64,000 nt of DNA from Gilliamella sp. Lep-s35 (GTDB lineage: Bacteria; Pseudomonadota; Gammaproteobacteria; Enterobacterales; Orbaceae), in contig NZ_WTEX01000011.1 in assembly GCF_009795845.1 (NCBI RefSeq), forward strand, positions 1 to 64,000, given 5' to 3'. Under the pieces are notes generated by a model. The model was not told the origin of the DNA. It did not search any database and worked only from the letters and a program-made list of their open reading frames with translations. Shown in pieces: positions 1-10,521 of the stretch; position 1 is the stretch's first letter; each line of letters starts with the position of its first letter. A program made the translations under genes and the position numbers.

Positions 1-80
1 TGCCGAACTCAGAAGTGAAACGCCGTAGTGCCGATGGTAGTGTGGGTATTACCCATGTGAGAGTAGGGTGCCGCCAGACT
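1..80 (+). rRNA. rrf: 5S ribosomal RNA, 3' part
   Basis: The first 80 bases match the 3' two-thirds of a gammaproteobacterial 5S rRNA, including the conserved GAACTCAGAAGTGAAACGCC block and the closing GAGAGTAGGG stretch. The last bases, CCGCCAGACT, would pair with the missing 5' end to form helix I. The gene is cut by the window edge, so an rRNA operon probably ends here. A terminator follows about 12 bases downstream. The exact 3' end is uncertain by a few bases. Confidence 0.93.
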
Positions 81-92
81 TTTAAATACACG

Positions 93-119
93 AGCCCAGC
101 AGCAATGCTGGGCTTTTTT
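93..119 (+). terminator. Terminator after 5S rRNA
   Basis: A 9-bp stem (AGCCCAGCA / TGCTGGGCT) closes a GCAA loop and runs straight into six T residues. It sits just after the 5S gene and should end the rRNA operon. The AT-rich 120-315 stretch that follows shows no gene and should carry the rppH promoter. Confidence 0.9.
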
Positions 120-315
120 CTTTTGTAGTTTTTTATTTAGAGATAAAAGTAGTACATAATGACATGTGTATATGAGTAATATTATAGTAAATATTTTTAG
201 TGTTAAAAACGCACAAAAAAGATGTATTTATCCTATTAATACTATTTTTTTATTTATTTATTGCTCTATGTATGAAACAATTTAACTATATAAAAATAGA
301 TTTTTGAGGTAGTCA

Positions 316-888
316 GTGATCGATAATGATGGCTACCGTCCAAATGTAGGAATAGTTATTTGTAACAGGTATGGTCAGGTACTTTGGGCTCGTCGTTACG
401 GGCAGAATTCCTGGCAATTTCCTCAGGGCGGCATAAAACAAAACGAAACGCCTGAGCAGGCAATGTTTCGTGAATTAAACGAAGAAGTTGGTTTATCATC
501 AAAAGATGTGAAGATTTTATCCGTTACTAATGGTTGGTTACGATATAAATTACCTAAAAGGATGGTTCGTTGGGAAAATCACCCCGTCTGTATTGGACAA
601 AAACAAAAGTGGTTCTTACTAGAATTAATATCTGATGTATCGGTAATAAATCTTAATACATCGTCAACTCCTGAATTTGATGATTGGAAATGGGTCAACT
701 ATTGGTATCCTATTCGGCAAGTAATTACTTTTAAAAGAGATGTTTATAGGAAAGCAATGAAGGAGTTTTCTTGTATTGTTTTTTCGATTCAAATTGAAAT
801 AGATGTACCTATTACTAACATTTCTAAAAAGAAACGGTTTAATTTCTTTGTTCATAAACATAAAAATAAAAAGCGTATTAAAAAATGA
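316..888 (+). CDS. rppH: RNA 5'-pyrophosphohydrolase RppH
   Basis: RppH is a Nudix hydrolase that removes pyrophosphate from the 5' end of primary transcripts and so opens them to RNase E decay. The Nudix box is complete: GG at about residues 38-39, then the REL-NEEVGL core at about 53-61. The N-terminal [10 protein letters not shown] and the WQFPQGGI stretch are typical of the RppH/NudH group. The start is GTG, preceded by GAGGT six bases upstream. At 190 residues it is slightly longer than usual because of a lysine-rich tail ([19 protein letters not shown]), which may add RNA affinity (inference). Its stop overlaps the lgt start as ATGA, so rppH, lgt and thyA are probably one transcript. 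The E. coli order has ptsP between rppH and lgt; it is absent here. Confidence 0.95.
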   Translation: MIDNDGYRPNVGIVICNRYGQVLWARRYGQNSWQFPQGGIKQNETPEQAMFRELNEEVGLSSKDVKILSVTNGWLRYKLPKRMVRWENHPVCIGQKQKWFLLELISDVSVINLNTSSTPEFDDWKWVNYWYPIRQVITFKRDVYRKAMKEFSCIVFSIQIEIDVPITNISKKKRFNFFVHKHKNKKRIKK

Positions 889-1754
889 ATCAATATTTGC
901 AATTTCCTAATTTCGATCCAATAGCATTTTCTATTGGTCCTATATCGCTCCATTGGTATGGTGCTATGTATTTGTTTGGTGTGCTTGGAGCTCTTTATTT
1001 AGCCAAACGCCGTGCAAATAAACCTAATAGTAAATGGACGTCACAACAGGTTGAAAATTTATTATTTTGGGGATTTTTAGGCCTTTTTATTGGTGGTAGA
1101 TTAGGTTATGTTTTCTTTTATAACTTTGATGCCTTTATTAAAGATCCTGTTATTTTATTTAAAGTTTGGGAAGGAGGAATGTCTTTCCATGGTGGTTTAA
1201 TTGGCTCTATTTGCGTTATTGCTATTTTTGCAAAAAAAGCAAAGAAAACTTTTATGGAAGTAGGTGATTTTGTTGCTCCGCTTGTCCCGATTGGTTTGAT
1301 GTTTGGACGATTTGGTAATTTTATTAATGGAGAACTTTGGGGAAGAGTAACTAATTTGCCTATTGGTATGTTATTTCCAACCTCAGCACATGCCGATTTT
1401 ATGTTTGTTCAGTCCCATCCTGAATGGTTTTCACTTTACTCACAACTAAATGGTATTTTGCCAAGGCATCCTTCGCAGCTTTATGAAATGCTGTTTGAAG
1501 GAATTTTATTATTTATTATTTTAAATATTTTTATCCGAAAGCCAAGACCTGCTGGCGCAGCATCAGGGTTATTTTTGCTTTGCTATGGTTTATTTAGATT
1601 TGTTATAGAGTTTTTTAGGCAACCAGATGAACAACTAGGTTTATTTTTAAATATTATCAGTATGGGACAAATATTATGTCTACCAATGATTATTGGTGGT
1701 ATTTTAATTCTTTTATTTGCGTATAGATTTAATAATAAGGCAAAAACACAATGA
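885..1754 (+). CDS. lgt: Phosphatidylglycerol-prolipoprotein diacylglyceryl transferase
   Basis: Lgt transfers diacylglycerol from phosphatidylglycerol to the lipobox cysteine of prolipoproteins in the inner membrane. It is the first step of lipoprotein maturation and would act on LpoA and the siderophore-binding lipoprotein of this same window. The 289-residue length is normal. Seven or so hydrophobic segments are visible. The Lgt signature [14 protein letters not shown] lies at about 142-155, and the conserved SFHGGLIG is near 101-108. The C-terminal [12 protein letters not shown] also matches the family. The gene overlaps rppH and thyA by four bases at each end, implying translational coupling. 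Confidence 0.97.
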   Translation: MNQYLQFPNFDPIAFSIGPISLHWYGAMYLFGVLGALYLAKRRANKPNSKWTSQQVENLLFWGFLGLFIGGRLGYVFFYNFDAFIKDPVILFKVWEGGMSFHGGLIGSICVIAIFAKKAKKTFMEVGDFVAPLVPIGLMFGRFGNFINGELWGRVTNLPIGMLFPTSAHADFMFVQSHPEWFSLYSQLNGILPRHPSQLYEMLFEGILLFIILNIFIRKPRPAGAASGLFLLCYGLFRFVIEFFRQPDEQLGLFLNIISMGQILCLPMIIGGILILLFAYRFNNKAKTQ

Positions 1755-2545
1755 AACAATATTTAGTGTTAATGCAAAAAATTTTAGATGAAGGTACTCC
1801 TAAATCAGATAGAACAGGAACAGGCACGTTATCTATTTTTGGTCACCAAATGCGGTTTAATTTACAAGAAGGTTTTCCGCTTGTTACAACTAAAAAATGT
1901 CATTTACGGTCAATTATCCATGAGTTGCTTTGGTTTCTAAGAGGCGATACTAATATCAACTATTTAAAAGATAACAAAGTAACAATTTGGGATGAATGGG
2001 CTGATGCCAACGGTGACTTAGGGCCTATTTATGGCAAGCAATGGCGAGCATGGGGTTCTGCTGATGGTCGTCAAATAGATCAAATTTCACAATTAATTGA
2101 TCAAATTAAAAATGATCCTGATTCTAGACGTATGATTGTTTCTGCTTGGAATGTTGGAGAATTAGATCAAATGGCATTAGCACCATGTCATGCTTTTTTC
2201 CAATTTTATGTTGCAAACGGTAAACTTTCTTGTCAGCTTTATCAGCGTTCTTGTGACGTATTTTTGGGACTACCATTTAATATAGCTAGCTATTCATTGT
2301 TAGTTCATATGGTTGCACAACAATGTGAGTTAGATGTCGGTGATTTTGTGTGGACAGGTGGTGATACACATCTTTACTCTAATCATATGGAACAAGCTCA
2401 TTTGCAATTAAGCCGTGAGCCAAGAGTATTGCCAAAATTAACTATTAAACGTAAACCTCCAACAATTTTTGATTATAAGTTTGAGGATTTTGAAATTGCT
2501 GGCTATGATCCACATCCAGCAATCAAAGCCCCCGTTGCTGTTTGA
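1751..2545 (+). CDS. thyA: Thymidylate synthase
   Basis: ThyA converts dUMP to dTMP with methylenetetrahydrofolate as methyl donor and reductant. The 264-residue length equals that of E. coli ThyA. The nucleophilic cysteine is in [14 protein letters not shown] at about residue 146. The dUMP-binding segment [17 protein letters not shown] follows, and the C-terminal end IKAPVAV closes over the active site in this family. The start overlaps the lgt stop (ATGA), as in enterobacteria, where lgt and thyA are also coupled. A dispersed GTTTCAG repeat begins exactly at the stop codon, and no clear terminator with a T-run follows. Confidence 0.98.
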   Translation: MKQYLVLMQKILDEGTPKSDRTGTGTLSIFGHQMRFNLQEGFPLVTTKKCHLRSIIHELLWFLRGDTNINYLKDNKVTIWDEWADANGDLGPIYGKQWRAWGSADGRQIDQISQLIDQIKNDPDSRRMIVSAWNVGELDQMALAPCHAFFQFYVANGKLSCQLYQRSCDVFLGLPFNIASYSLLVHMVAQQCELDVGDFVWTGGDTHLYSNHMEQAHLQLSREPRVLPKLTIKRKPPTIFDYKFEDFEIAGYDPHPAIKAPVAV

Positions 2546-2592
2546 TTTTTGTCAAAAAGTTTCAGGAAACTATGTGTTTCAGTATAAAAATA
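2545..2592 (+). repeat. Dispersed GTTTCAG repeat, copy A
   Basis: This copy starts at the last base of the thyA stop codon. It has TTTTTGTCAAAAA, then GTTTCAGG, and 17 bases later a second GTTTCAG followed by TATAAAAA. Related copies lie at 13917, 15806 (other strand), 22233 and 47006. Its function is unknown. Confidence 0.7.
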
Positions 2593-2604
2593 GATAATTT
2601 TAAG

Positions 2605-2648
2605 AATAAATCATAGTTCATAAGTTTCAATTATTAACTATGATTTAT
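2605..2648. repeat. Inverted repeat downstream of thyA
   Basis: AATAAATCATAGTT at 2605-2618 is matched by its complement AACTATGATTTAT at 2636-2648, giving a stem of about 13 bp around a 17-base spacer. No T-run follows, so it is not a standard terminator. It could end the thyA transcript with help from Rho, stabilise its 3' end, or be a protein site. Confidence 0.55.
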
Positions 2649-2778
2649 CTTAAATATCAATTGATAACAAATATTGTAACACAATAATGTTATTAAGCTT
2701 TGTTTATTTTTATGTCCTGAAAAATAAGATATGGTATATAATAAACAACTGCATTATTAATAATAATTTGATCTTAAT

Positions 2779-3729
2779 ATGAGTCAAAACCAAGAAATTC
2801 GGCCTATTTTTACTAAAAATTTATTGCACCCTCGTTATTGGTTAACGTGGTTTGGTATTGGTGTTTTATATATAATCGTTTTATTGCCATACCCTATTAT
2901 TTATCAATTAGGAAAAGGGTTAGGATTGCTTTCGATGAAACTAATTGGTAAACGGAAAGAGACTGCAAGGCAGAATCTTAAACTTTGCTTTCCAGAAAAA
3001 ACGCCGCAAGAACGTGATCAGATGTTGCGTGAGAACTTTATTTCTACTGGATTAGCTATTTTTGAAACCGGTATGGCTTGGTTTTGGTCTGATAAACGTT
3101 TAGCTAAAAATACGTCTATTGTTGGCGATAATTATATAACAAAAGTACAACAGTCAGGTCAAGGCGTTTTACTTATTGGTATCCATTTTTTAACATTAGA
3201 ATTAGGTGCACGTATTTTGGGAATGAGTCATCCAGGAGTGGGGGTGTATCGACCGAATGATAACCCTGTTATGGATTATGTTCAGCTTAAAGGACGTTTA
3301 AAATCAAACAAATATATGTTGGAACGCCATAATACAAAAGGTATGATTAGGGCATTAAAAAATGGTGAATTGCTTTGGTATGCTCCTGATCATGATTATG
3401 GTCCTAAAAATAGTGTTTTTGCTCCTCTATTTTCAGTTGAAAAAGCAGCGACAACAGTAGGTACGCGTATATTAGTCAAGTTAGGTCATCCTGCTATTAT
3501 TCCATTTACACCTAAACGAGAAAAAAGTGGTCGGTATGTTGTTTATATTTCTCCTAGAGTTGAAGGATTTCCTATAGAAGATGATGTTCTAGCGGCAACG
3601 TTCATGAATAAAATAATTGAACAAGAGATTTTAAAAGCACCAGAACAATATATGTGGTTACATCGTCGATTCAAAACACGTCCAAAAGGAGAAGCCCCTT
3701 TATATTCTAATAATGTGCAATCTGATTAA
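2779..3729 (+). CDS. lpxL: Kdo2-lipid IVA acyltransferase (LpxL/LpxP family)
   Basis: This enzyme adds a secondary acyl chain to Kdo2-lipid IVA during lipid A synthesis, at the inner face of the inner membrane. It has one N-terminal membrane anchor (about 23-45). The HX4E acyltransferase motif is in GIHFLTLEL at about 137-145, and [18 protein letters not shown] at about 207-224 is typical of LpxL/LpxP. The 316-residue length is usual. LpxL (lauroyl) and LpxP (palmitoleoyl) are hard to separate by eye; the DYGPKNSVF form favours LpxL. It is preceded by a 233-base gap and stands as its own unit or with rlmM downstream. Confidence 0.9.
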   Translation: MSQNQEIRPIFTKNLLHPRYWLTWFGIGVLYIIVLLPYPIIYQLGKGLGLLSMKLIGKRKETARQNLKLCFPEKTPQERDQMLRENFISTGLAIFETGMAWFWSDKRLAKNTSIVGDNYITKVQQSGQGVLLIGIHFLTLELGARILGMSHPGVGVYRPNDNPVMDYVQLKGRLKSNKYMLERHNTKGMIRALKNGELLWYAPDHDYGPKNSVFAPLFSVEKAATTVGTRILVKLGHPAIIPFTPKREKSGRYVVYISPRVEGFPIEDDVLAATFMNKIIEQEILKAPEQYMWLHRRFKTRPKGEAPLYSNNVQSD

Positions 3730-3773
3730 AATATTTTTTTATAACATCTTTTAAAAGAGTAAAAAATTACAAT

Positions 3774-4856
3774 ATGCAAAAACTAAATAAAATTATTTTA
3801 TATTGTCGTTCTGGATTTGAAAAAGAGTGTGCGGCAGAAATTACAGATAGAGCTGTGAAAAAAGAAATATATGGTTTTGCTAAAGTAAAAGAAAACAGCA
3901 GTTATGTTATTTTTGAATGTTATCAAGATGGTGATGCGCAATTATTAATAAAAGATTTGGCTTTTCGGACACTTATTTTTGCACGGCAAATGTTTGTAGC
4001 AGGTGATTTATTAGTTGATTTGCCAACAGATGATCGTATATCTCCTATTATTAATGCATTATCTGGATGTATAGATAAAGCCGGTGATTTACGAGTTGAA
4101 GTTGCTGATACTAATGAAGGCAAAGCGCTTTCAGGATTTTGCCGTAAATTTACTGTTCCGCTTCGTCAAGCATTACGAAATAAACGTATTTTATTGAAAG
4201 TTGAAAATCCTTCTCGTCCGGTTATTCATTTATTTTTTATCAATAATAATAGCTGTTATGTTGGTTATTCATTTAGCCAAAATAATTCTCCTTTTTATAT
4301 GGGAATTCCACGGCTAAAATTTCCTGCAGATGCTCCAAGTCGCTCTACGTTAAAATTAGAAGAAGCTTTTCATATTTTTATCCCATATGAAGAGTGGGAT
4401 GAGCGATTAAAAGGTGGGTTGAATGCTGTCGATTTAGGAGCTTGCCCTGGGGGATGGACTTATCAGCTGGTTAAAAGAAGTATGATGGTTTATGCCATTG
4501 ATAATGGATCTATGAATGAAAAATTAATGCAAACAGGTCAAGTTAAACATTATAGAGAAGATGGTTTTAAATTTATGCCTAAAAAGCATAATATTTATTG
4601 GTTGGTCTGTGATATGGTTGAAAAACCAACCAAAGTAACCGAATTAATAGCTAAATGGCTAATTAATGGTTGGTGTAGAGAGGCTATTTTTAATCTCAAA
4701 TTACCAATGAAAAAGCGTTATGAAGAAGTAAAACAAAGTTTACAATTACTAAACAATGAATTAAATAATAAGAAAATTAATGTACAAATTCAAGCTAAAC
4801 AGCTTTATCATGATCGAGAAGAAGTGACCGTTCATGTACAACGAATTTGGGGATAA
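3774..4856 (+). CDS. rlmM: 23S rRNA 2'-O-ribose C2498 methyltransferase RlmM
   Basis: RlmM methylates the ribose of C2498 in 23S rRNA using S-adenosylmethionine. The N-terminal half is a THUMP-type RNA-binding region with the family opening [15 protein letters not shown]. The C-terminal half is a Rossmann-fold methyltransferase with the SAM loop [15 protein letters not shown] at about 219-233. Catalytic lysine and aspartate positions occur in VCDMVEKP and NLKLPMKKR. The 360-residue length matches the family. It ends 20 bases before the chosen lpoA start. Confidence 0.95.
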   Translation: MQKLNKIILYCRSGFEKECAAEITDRAVKKEIYGFAKVKENSSYVIFECYQDGDAQLLIKDLAFRTLIFARQMFVAGDLLVDLPTDDRISPIINALSGCIDKAGDLRVEVADTNEGKALSGFCRKFTVPLRQALRNKRILLKVENPSRPVIHLFFINNNSCYVGYSFSQNNSPFYMGIPRLKFPADAPSRSTLKLEEAFHIFIPYEEWDERLKGGLNAVDLGACPGGWTYQLVKRSMMVYAIDNGSMNEKLMQTGQVKHYREDGFKFMPKKHNIYWLVCDMVEKPTKVTELIAKWLINGWCREAIFNLKLPMKKRYEEVKQSLQLLNNELNNKKINVQIQAKQLYHDREEVTVHVQRIWG

Positions 4857-4876
4857 CAACTTATAAGGGAATAGGT

Positions 4877-6718
4877 ATGAATCTAAAACGCTCCTTTTGT
4901 GTTATGTTAATAATGTCATTATTTGTATTTTTGGTGGGATGTAGTTTTGAATCAAATAAGTCTCTTGACTTTGATGAGCATCAAAACTCTAATTATTATT
5001 TGTCACAAGCGGATAATAGCACAGGTTCCATTAAAGTTAATTGGCAACTATTAGCTATTCGGGCTTTAATAAAAGAAAATAAATTTTCGCAAGCAAATGC
5101 ATTATTAGCAAATTTACCTCTTAATCTTAATGCTGAACAGCAAAAAGAAAAGTTATTATCAGAAGGTGAAATTGCTGTAAAAAAGAGGAAAAAATTTGAC
5201 CTTAATCAATTTACTCTCGATAATTTGACTAATTCACAGTTATACCGTTATTACACTATAAAATTAGGTCTAGATATAAATAATAAAGATATTAATGCTC
5301 AAGCTCATGATTATCTTCAATTAGAAAAGTATGTATCAGAAACTGAAAAACGGCAATTATTAATTAATACATGGAATTTTTTTCGTAAGTTAAAATCTGA
5401 TAAACTTGGTAAGATTTTAGTTGATGAAAACGAAACCGTATTACGAGGTTGGGTTGATTTAGCTTACACTTACCAAAATAATAGTAACAAACATGTTTCG
5501 CAAGATGATGATACTCCAGAAACAATTGCAGCAAAATCTGAAAATCAAAAACAGTTACTAAACCAAGCTATCAATAATTGGGCTACACAATACCCACATC
5601 ACCCTGCTAACGAAATTATTTCAATATTGACTGGAGGGCAAACACTTTCGGTTGATGCTAATGCAAAAAATGTTGCTTTATTATTACCATTAAATGGTCC
5701 TTCACGTATATTTGGTGAAACGATTCGTCAAGGTTATATCAATGCTATAAATTTTTTTCCGCAAGAGCCACAACAAAATGTGATTGTATTTGATACAACT
5801 AGTGCTCCTATGGATACTTTAATTCAACAAGCACAAGAGCAGAATGTTGAATTAATTGTAGGGCCTTTATTAAAAAATGAAGTTACTAAAATAAAAGAAT
5901 TAGCACCAACCATTCCGGTTTTAGCCTTAAATAAAGTTGATAGCATGGCTTCTTCTGCTAATAAAATGTGTTTTTTTGCTTTATCTCCTGAAGATGAAGC
6001 AAAAGATGCGGCAGACCATATTTATTCTCAAAATAAAGTAAAACCATTGCTATTAGTACCCCAAACTGATTTAGGACGACGTGTTGCTCAAAGTTTTGCA
6101 ATGGAGTGGTCACAATTGTCGGCAAATAACTCACAAGCTTACGTACAATATTTTGGTAATACTACAACATTAAGCGCCAATATGAATCATAATATAGGTA
6201 TTACCCTTGCAGGAAATCCTATCTTGAATGATGAGGCCGTGTCAGAGGGAATGTTATCTACTGGGTTTGATGCTATTTATATTTATTCTTCATATGATGA
6301 ATTGACATTGATAAAACCAATGCTTGATATGGGGGCAAATAAAACTATTGGCAATTCATCGGCTATTATGCTTTATTCAAGTTCAAAAAGCCATGTAGCT
6401 AATGCTTCTAAAGATTTTAACTACGATATGAATAAAACTGAATATGCAGAAATTCCTATGATTGTGAATCAAAAGGATAATACAAATAATATTCCTAGTA
6501 ATGTTCAAAAAGATTATTCATTAATGCGTTTGTATGCGATGGGAATTGATGCGTGGAGACTTGCCAATCGTTTTAATCAACTTAGTTCATATCAGCCTAA
6601 TTTTTTAGATGGAATGACAGGTAAATTATCCACAACTGATCAATGCGAAGTAACTCGAACACTCTCTTGGCAGCAATATATTTATGGTGATGCTAAATCA
6701 GATTCTAAGAGCGAATAA
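4877..6718 (+). CDS. lpoA: Outer-membrane lipoprotein LpoA, activator of PBP1a
   Basis: LpoA is an outer-membrane lipoprotein that reaches through the periplasm to activate the peptidoglycan synthase PBP1a. The chosen ATG is preceded by AAGGGA and gives a signal peptide of 21 residues ending in the lipobox LVGC, with Cys22 as the acylated residue. The open frame extends 30 bases further upstream, but that start would precede the signal peptide. The N-terminal third is a helical TPR-like domain. From about residue 260 it has a periplasmic-binding-protein fold (NVALLLPLNGPSRIFGETIRQGY). The order lpoA-yraN-diaA is the enterobacterial yraM-yraN-diaA order. It overlaps yraN by 35 bases. Confidence 0.92.
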   Translation: MNLKRSFCVMLIMSLFVFLVGCSFESNKSLDFDEHQNSNYYLSQADNSTGSIKVNWQLLAIRALIKENKFSQANALLANLPLNLNAEQQKEKLLSEGEIAVKKRKKFDLNQFTLDNLTNSQLYRYYTIKLGLDINNKDINAQAHDYLQLEKYVSETEKRQLLINTWNFFRKLKSDKLGKILVDENETVLRGWVDLAYTYQNNSNKHVSQDDDTPETIAAKSENQKQLLNQAINNWATQYPHHPANEIISILTGGQTLSVDANAKNVALLLPLNGPSRIFGETIRQGYINAINFFPQEPQQNVIVFDTTSAPMDTLIQQAQEQNVELIVGPLLKNEVTKIKELAPTIPVLALNKVDSMASSANKMCFFALSPEDEAKDAADHIYSQNKVKPLLLVPQTDLGRRVAQSFAMEWSQLSANNSQAYVQYFGNTTTLSANMNHNIGITLAGNPILNDEAVSEGMLSTGFDAIYIYSSYDELTLIKPMLDMGANKTIGNSSAIMLYSSSKSHVANASKDFNYDMNKTEYAEIPMIVNQKDNTNNIPSNVQKDYSLMRLYAMGIDAWRLANRFNQLSSYQPNFLDGMTGKLSTTDQCEVTRTLSWQQYIYGDAKSDSKSE

Positions 6719-7055
6719 AAAACAAATTGGTGAGTATTATGAAAATATTGCTTGCCAATATCTACTTAACAAAGGTCTTATATTTTTAGCACATAATATT
6801 CAATTTCGCCAAGGTGAAATCGATTTAATAATGTTAGATAAGGACTGCATTGTTTTTATTGAAGTGCGTTACCGAAAAAATGCAAATTTTGGTGATGCCG
6901 AAATGACCGTAACATTAAATAAACAAAATAAGATAAAGCAGGCTGCTCAGCTATGGATGATAGAGCAAAATTTAAATATTGAAGATACCGCGTTTAGATT
7001 TGATATTTTTGCTATTACAGGTAAAAGTCAAAAGTGGATTATCAATGCATTTTAA
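6684..7055 (+). CDS. yraN: YraN family endonuclease-like protein (UPF0102)
   Basis: YraN is a small protein with a restriction-endonuclease-like fold. Its biological role is not established, though some relatives have been linked to DNA recombination. The family signature is visible: QYLLNKGLIFLAHN, then GEIDLIM at about 45-51 and VFIEVRYR at about 58-65, which supply the D-ExK-type residues. The 123-residue length is normal. The start at 6684 lies inside the end of lpoA. No better in-frame start occurs before the conserved IGEYYENIA region, so overlap with lpoA is real and suggests coupling. Confidence 0.88.
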   Translation: MVMLNQILRANKKQIGEYYENIACQYLLNKGLIFLAHNIQFRQGEIDLIMLDKDCIVFIEVRYRKNANFGDAEMTVTLNKQNKIKQAAQLWMIEQNLNIEDTAFRFDIFAITGKSQKWIINAF

Positions 7056-7070
7056 TTTTTAGGTGAAAGC

Positions 7071-7649
7071 GTGCAAGATTTAATTAAAAATTATTTTACT
7101 GAAAGTATTCAGACTCAAATCGTAATGGCTGAATCACTTGGTTATTCTATCGAAAAAGCAGCAAATATTATTGTTGATAGTTTACTTAATGGTAATAAAA
7201 TTATGAGTTGTGGCAATGGCTCATCAGCAGCCAATGTGCAAAGCTTTACTTCACGTTTAATTACTAGTATTAACATTGAAAGACCGAGTATTCCTGCGAT
7301 AGCTTTAGTATCGGACAATGTTTTATTAAGTGCGATAGCTAATCATGAAGAAATTTATGCTCGTCAAATTCAAGCACTAGGGCAACAAAGCGATGTTTTA
7401 ATTATAGCTACTTGTCAAGGTAAAAGTCGTGCAATTATTCGAGCTGTTCAAGAAGCAGTAATTAAAGATATGAAAATTGTTGCATTAACGGCATTTGATG
7501 GTGGTGAAGTTATTGGTTTATTAGGACAAAACGATATCGAAATTAGAATACCATCTTATAAAAAGGTCATGGCTTACGAAATGCATGCCATGATTTTAAA
7601 CTGTTTATGCCAATTAATTGAAAATACCTTGTTTAATCACGTTGAATAA
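7071..7649 (+). CDS. diaA: DnaA initiator-associating protein DiaA (SIS domain)
   Basis: DiaA is a tetrameric SIS-domain protein that binds DnaA and promotes its assembly on oriC, timing replication initiation. The sequence shows the sugar-isomerase motif SCGNGSSAANVQSFTSRL at about 46-63 and a second half with ALGQQSDVLIIATCQGKS. The start is GTG with AGGTG about six bases upstream. The 192-residue length is close to E. coli DiaA (196). The GmhA phosphoheptose isomerase is the close paralogue, but the yraN neighbourhood argues for DiaA. Confidence 0.9.
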   Translation: MQDLIKNYFTESIQTQIVMAESLGYSIEKAANIIVDSLLNGNKIMSCGNGSSAANVQSFTSRLITSINIERPSIPAIALVSDNVLLSAIANHEEIYARQIQALGQQSDVLIIATCQGKSRAIIRAVQEAVIKDMKIVALTAFDGGEVIGLLGQNDIEIRIPSYKKVMAYEMHAMILNCLCQLIENTLFNHVE

Positions 7650-7746
7650 GTTTGAATAAAACAGTTTTGTTCTGCCTTAATAGTGAATATTATGCTATAA
7701 TTATAAGCTGTTTTAATGAATTAAATTATTAAGAGAAGTTGGTGTT

Positions 7747-10443
7747 ATGACCGAACTAGCCAAAGAAATAACTCCCGTTAATATTGAAGATGAACTAAAG
7801 TCCTCATATCTTGATTATGCTATGTCAGTAATTGTAGGTCGAGCTTTACCTGATGTGCGAGATGGTTTAAAGCCGGTGCATAGGCGTGTTTTATTTGCAA
7901 TGCATGAAGCAGGGTATGATTGGAATAAACCTTATCGAAAATCGGCACGTGTTGTTGGGGATGTAATTGGTAAATACCATCCGCATGGTGATTCTGCTGT
8001 TTATGATACAATCGTCCGTATGGCTCAACCATTTTCATTGCGTTACATGCTAGTTGATGGTCAAGGTAACTTTGGTTCTGTTGATGGCGACTCAGCTGCT
8101 GCAATGCGTTATACCGAAATTAGGATGCAAAAATTTGCAGGAGCATTGCTTACAGATCTTGATAAAGAAACTGTTGATTTTTCACCTAACTATGATGGAT
8201 CAGAAATGATCCCAGATGTGTTACCAACTCGTATTCCAAATTTGTTAATTAATGGTTCATCAGGAATTGCTGTTGGTATGGCAACTAATATTCCTCCTCA
8301 TAATTTATCTGAAGTTATTAATGGTTGTTTGGCCTTTATTGAAGATGAAAATATCTCGATTGATGGTTTAATGGAATATATTCATGGGCCTGATTTTCCG
8401 ACAGCAGCATTAATCAATGGTCGAAAGGGTATTGAAAACGCATATCGTACTGGTCGTGGTATTATCTATATTCGCTCTAGAGCAACAATTGAAGTTGATG
8501 AGCATAGCGGTCGTGAAACAATTATCGTTAACGAAATTCCATATCAAGTTAACAAGAAAAAATTGATCGAAAAAATTGCTGAATTAGTCAAAGATAAAAA
8601 AGTAGAAGGTATTTCGGCATTACGTGACGAATCAGATAAAGATGGTATGCGTATTGTTATTGAAATAAAACGTGATGCTGTTGGTGAAGTTGTTTTAAAT
8701 AACCTTTTTTCTTTAACTCAATTACAAGTTTCATTTGGCATTAATATGGTGGCCTTGCATAAAGGTCAACCTAAACTGTTAAATTTGCGTGAGATGATTG
8801 AAGCTTTTGTACTTCATCGCCGTGAAGTTGTAACGCGTCGAACCATTTATGAACTACGCAAAGCACGCGAACGCGCTCATGTATTAGAAGGTTTAGCAAT
8901 CGCACTTGCCAATATTGATCCTATCATTGAACTAATTCGTGCTGCTGCAACGCCTAGTGAAGCAAAAACTAAATTATTGAGTCAAGCTTGGCAACTTGGA
9001 AATGTTGCAGCCATGTTAGAAAAAGCAGGTAATGATGCAGCTAGACCAGAAGATTTAGCGCCAGAGTTTGGTATTCATGATGGACATTATTATTTATCAG
9101 AAGCACAAGCTCAAGCGATTTTAGATCTTCGCTTACACCGCTTAACTGGCCTTGAACATGAAAAAATTCTTCATGAATACAAAGATTTGTTAGTTCAAAT
9201 TGGTGAGTTATTGCATATTTTGGCAAGTTCAGAGCGTTTAATGGAAGTGATTCGTGAAGAATTAGAAAGTGTTCGAGACCAATTCCAAGATGCTAGACGA
9301 ACAGAAATTACAGCAAGCAGTGCCGATATTAATATTGAAGACCTTATTGCTCAAGAAGATGTCGTCGTCACTCTTTCCCATCAAGGTTATGTAAAATATC
9401 AACCACTTTCAGATTATGAAGCTCAACGTCGTGGTGGCAAAGGTAAATCTGCAACTAAAATTAAAGAAGAAGACTTCGTTGAAAAATTATTAGTGGCTAA
9501 TACTCACGATACGATCCTCTGTTTTTCAAGCCGTGGTCGATTATATTGGATGAAAGTTTATCAATTACCTGAAGCTAGCCGAGGTTCTCGTGGTCGTCCA
9601 ATTATTAATTTGTTACCTCTAGAACAAAATGAGCGTATTACCGCAATTTTACCAGTTCGAGAATTTGATGATGAACATTGCGTATTTATGGCAACAGCGC
9701 AAGGTACAGTTAAGAAAACATCCTTAATTGAATTCAGTCGTCCACGAAGTGGAGGTATTATTGCGATTAATTTGCGTGATGATGATGAATTAATTGGCGT
9801 TGACTTAACTAGCAATGATCTTTCAGCTATGACTGATGATGAAGAAATGAATGATGATATCGTTGTAGAAGACGTTGATGTTGAAGATGATGAAGTTTCA
9901 CAATGTTCAACGACTGAAGATATTATGTTATTCTCAGCCAATGGTAAAGTTGTTCGATTCCCTGCTAATAAAGTTCGTTGTATGGGAAGAACCGCAGCGG
10001 GTGTTCGAGGTATAAAGCTTGATAGTGATGATAAAGTGGTATCTTTGATAGTACCGCGTGGAAACGGTGCAATATTAACTGCAACTCAAAACGGTTATGG
10101 TAAACGAACTCAGCAAGAATTATATCCAACAAAATCACGAGCAACTAAAGGCGTTATTTCTATTAAAGTAAGTGAGCGTAATGGTGCTGTGGTTGGCGCA
10201 GTTCAGGTTGATGAAACCGATCAAATTATGTTAATTACAGATGCAGGAACACTGGTTCGCACTCGAGTTTCAGAAGTAAGTATTGTAGGTCGTAATACTC
10301 AAGGCGTTATGCTTATCCGAACAGCTGAAACTGAAAAGGTTGTGGGATTACAGCGAATAGCTGAAACAGAGGATGATAGCGAATCTGATTCATTATCTCA
10401 TAGCGAAGAGCGGAGTGATTTTGAACAAGGATCCGAAGAATAA
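7747..10443 (+). CDS. gyrA: DNA gyrase subunit A
   Basis: GyrA is the DNA breakage and reunion subunit of gyrase; it wraps DNA and, with GyrB, introduces negative supercoils. The N-terminal region aligns without gaps to E. coli, placing Ser83 and Asp87 in [13 protein letters not shown] (the quinolone-sensitive residues) and the catalytic Tyr122 in AMRYTEIR. The C-terminal beta-pinwheel contains the GyrA box QRRGGKGK at about 559-566. Unlike E. coli GyrA, the pinwheel carries an extra acidic stretch at about residues 692-724, rich in Asp and Glu. The total is 898 residues against 875 in E. coli. A strong terminator follows at once, so the gene is probably monocistronic. Confidence 0.98.
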   Translation: MTELAKEITPVNIEDELKSSYLDYAMSVIVGRALPDVRDGLKPVHRRVLFAMHEAGYDWNKPYRKSARVVGDVIGKYHPHGDSAVYDTIVRMAQPFSLRYMLVDGQGNFGSVDGDSAAAMRYTEIRMQKFAGALLTDLDKETVDFSPNYDGSEMIPDVLPTRIPNLLINGSSGIAVGMATNIPPHNLSEVINGCLAFIEDENISIDGLMEYIHGPDFPTAALINGRKGIENAYRTGRGIIYIRSRATIEVDEHSGRETIIVNEIPYQVNKKKLIEKIAELVKDKKVEGISALRDESDKDGMRIVIEIKRDAVGEVVLNNLFSLTQLQVSFGINMVALHKGQPKLLNLREMIEAFVLHRREVVTRRTIYELRKARERAHVLEGLAIALANIDPIIELIRAAATPSEAKTKLLSQAWQLGNVAAMLEKAGNDAARPEDLAPEFGIHDGHYYLSEAQAQAILDLRLHRLTGLEHEKILHEYKDLLVQIGELLHILASSERLMEVIREELESVRDQFQDARRTEITASSADINIEDLIAQEDVVVTLSHQGYVKYQPLSDYEAQRRGGKGKSATKIKEEDFVEKLLVANTHDTILCFSSRGRLYWMKVYQLPEASRGSRGRPIINLLPLEQNERITAILPVREFDDEHCVFMATAQGTVKKTSLIEFSRPRSGGIIAINLRDDDELIGVDLTSNDLSAMTDDEEMNDDIVVEDVDVEDDEVSQCSTTEDIMLFSANGKVVRFPANKVRCMGRTAAGVRGIKLDSDDKVVSLIVPRGNGAILTATQNGYGKRTQQELYPTKSRATKGVISIKVSERNGAVVGAVQVDETDQIMLITDAGTLVRTRVSEVSIVGRNTQGVMLIRTAETEKVVGLQRIAETEDDSESDSLSHSEERSDFEQGSEE

Positions 10444-10455
10444 TTTTTAATTATA

Positions 10456-10488
10456 AAAAGGATTAGTGATATTAACTAATCCTTTTTT
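10456..10488 (+). terminator. Terminator of gyrA
   Basis: A perfect 12-bp stem (AAAAGGATTAGT / ACTAATCCTTTT) with a 7-base loop ends in a run of T. It begins 13 bases after the gyrA stop and its A-rich left arm makes it usable in both directions. Confidence 0.92.
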
Positions 10489-10521
10489 ATTTAGAATAAC
10501 CTCGATAAGGAACAGTATTAG

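Noticed and set aside
9561-9941. A 126-codon minus-strand frame with a Ser/Thr-rich translation
   Set aside because: It is the antisense shadow of the acidic GyrA insertion: GAT and GAA codons read backwards give Ser, Ile and Phe. No start or context supports it.
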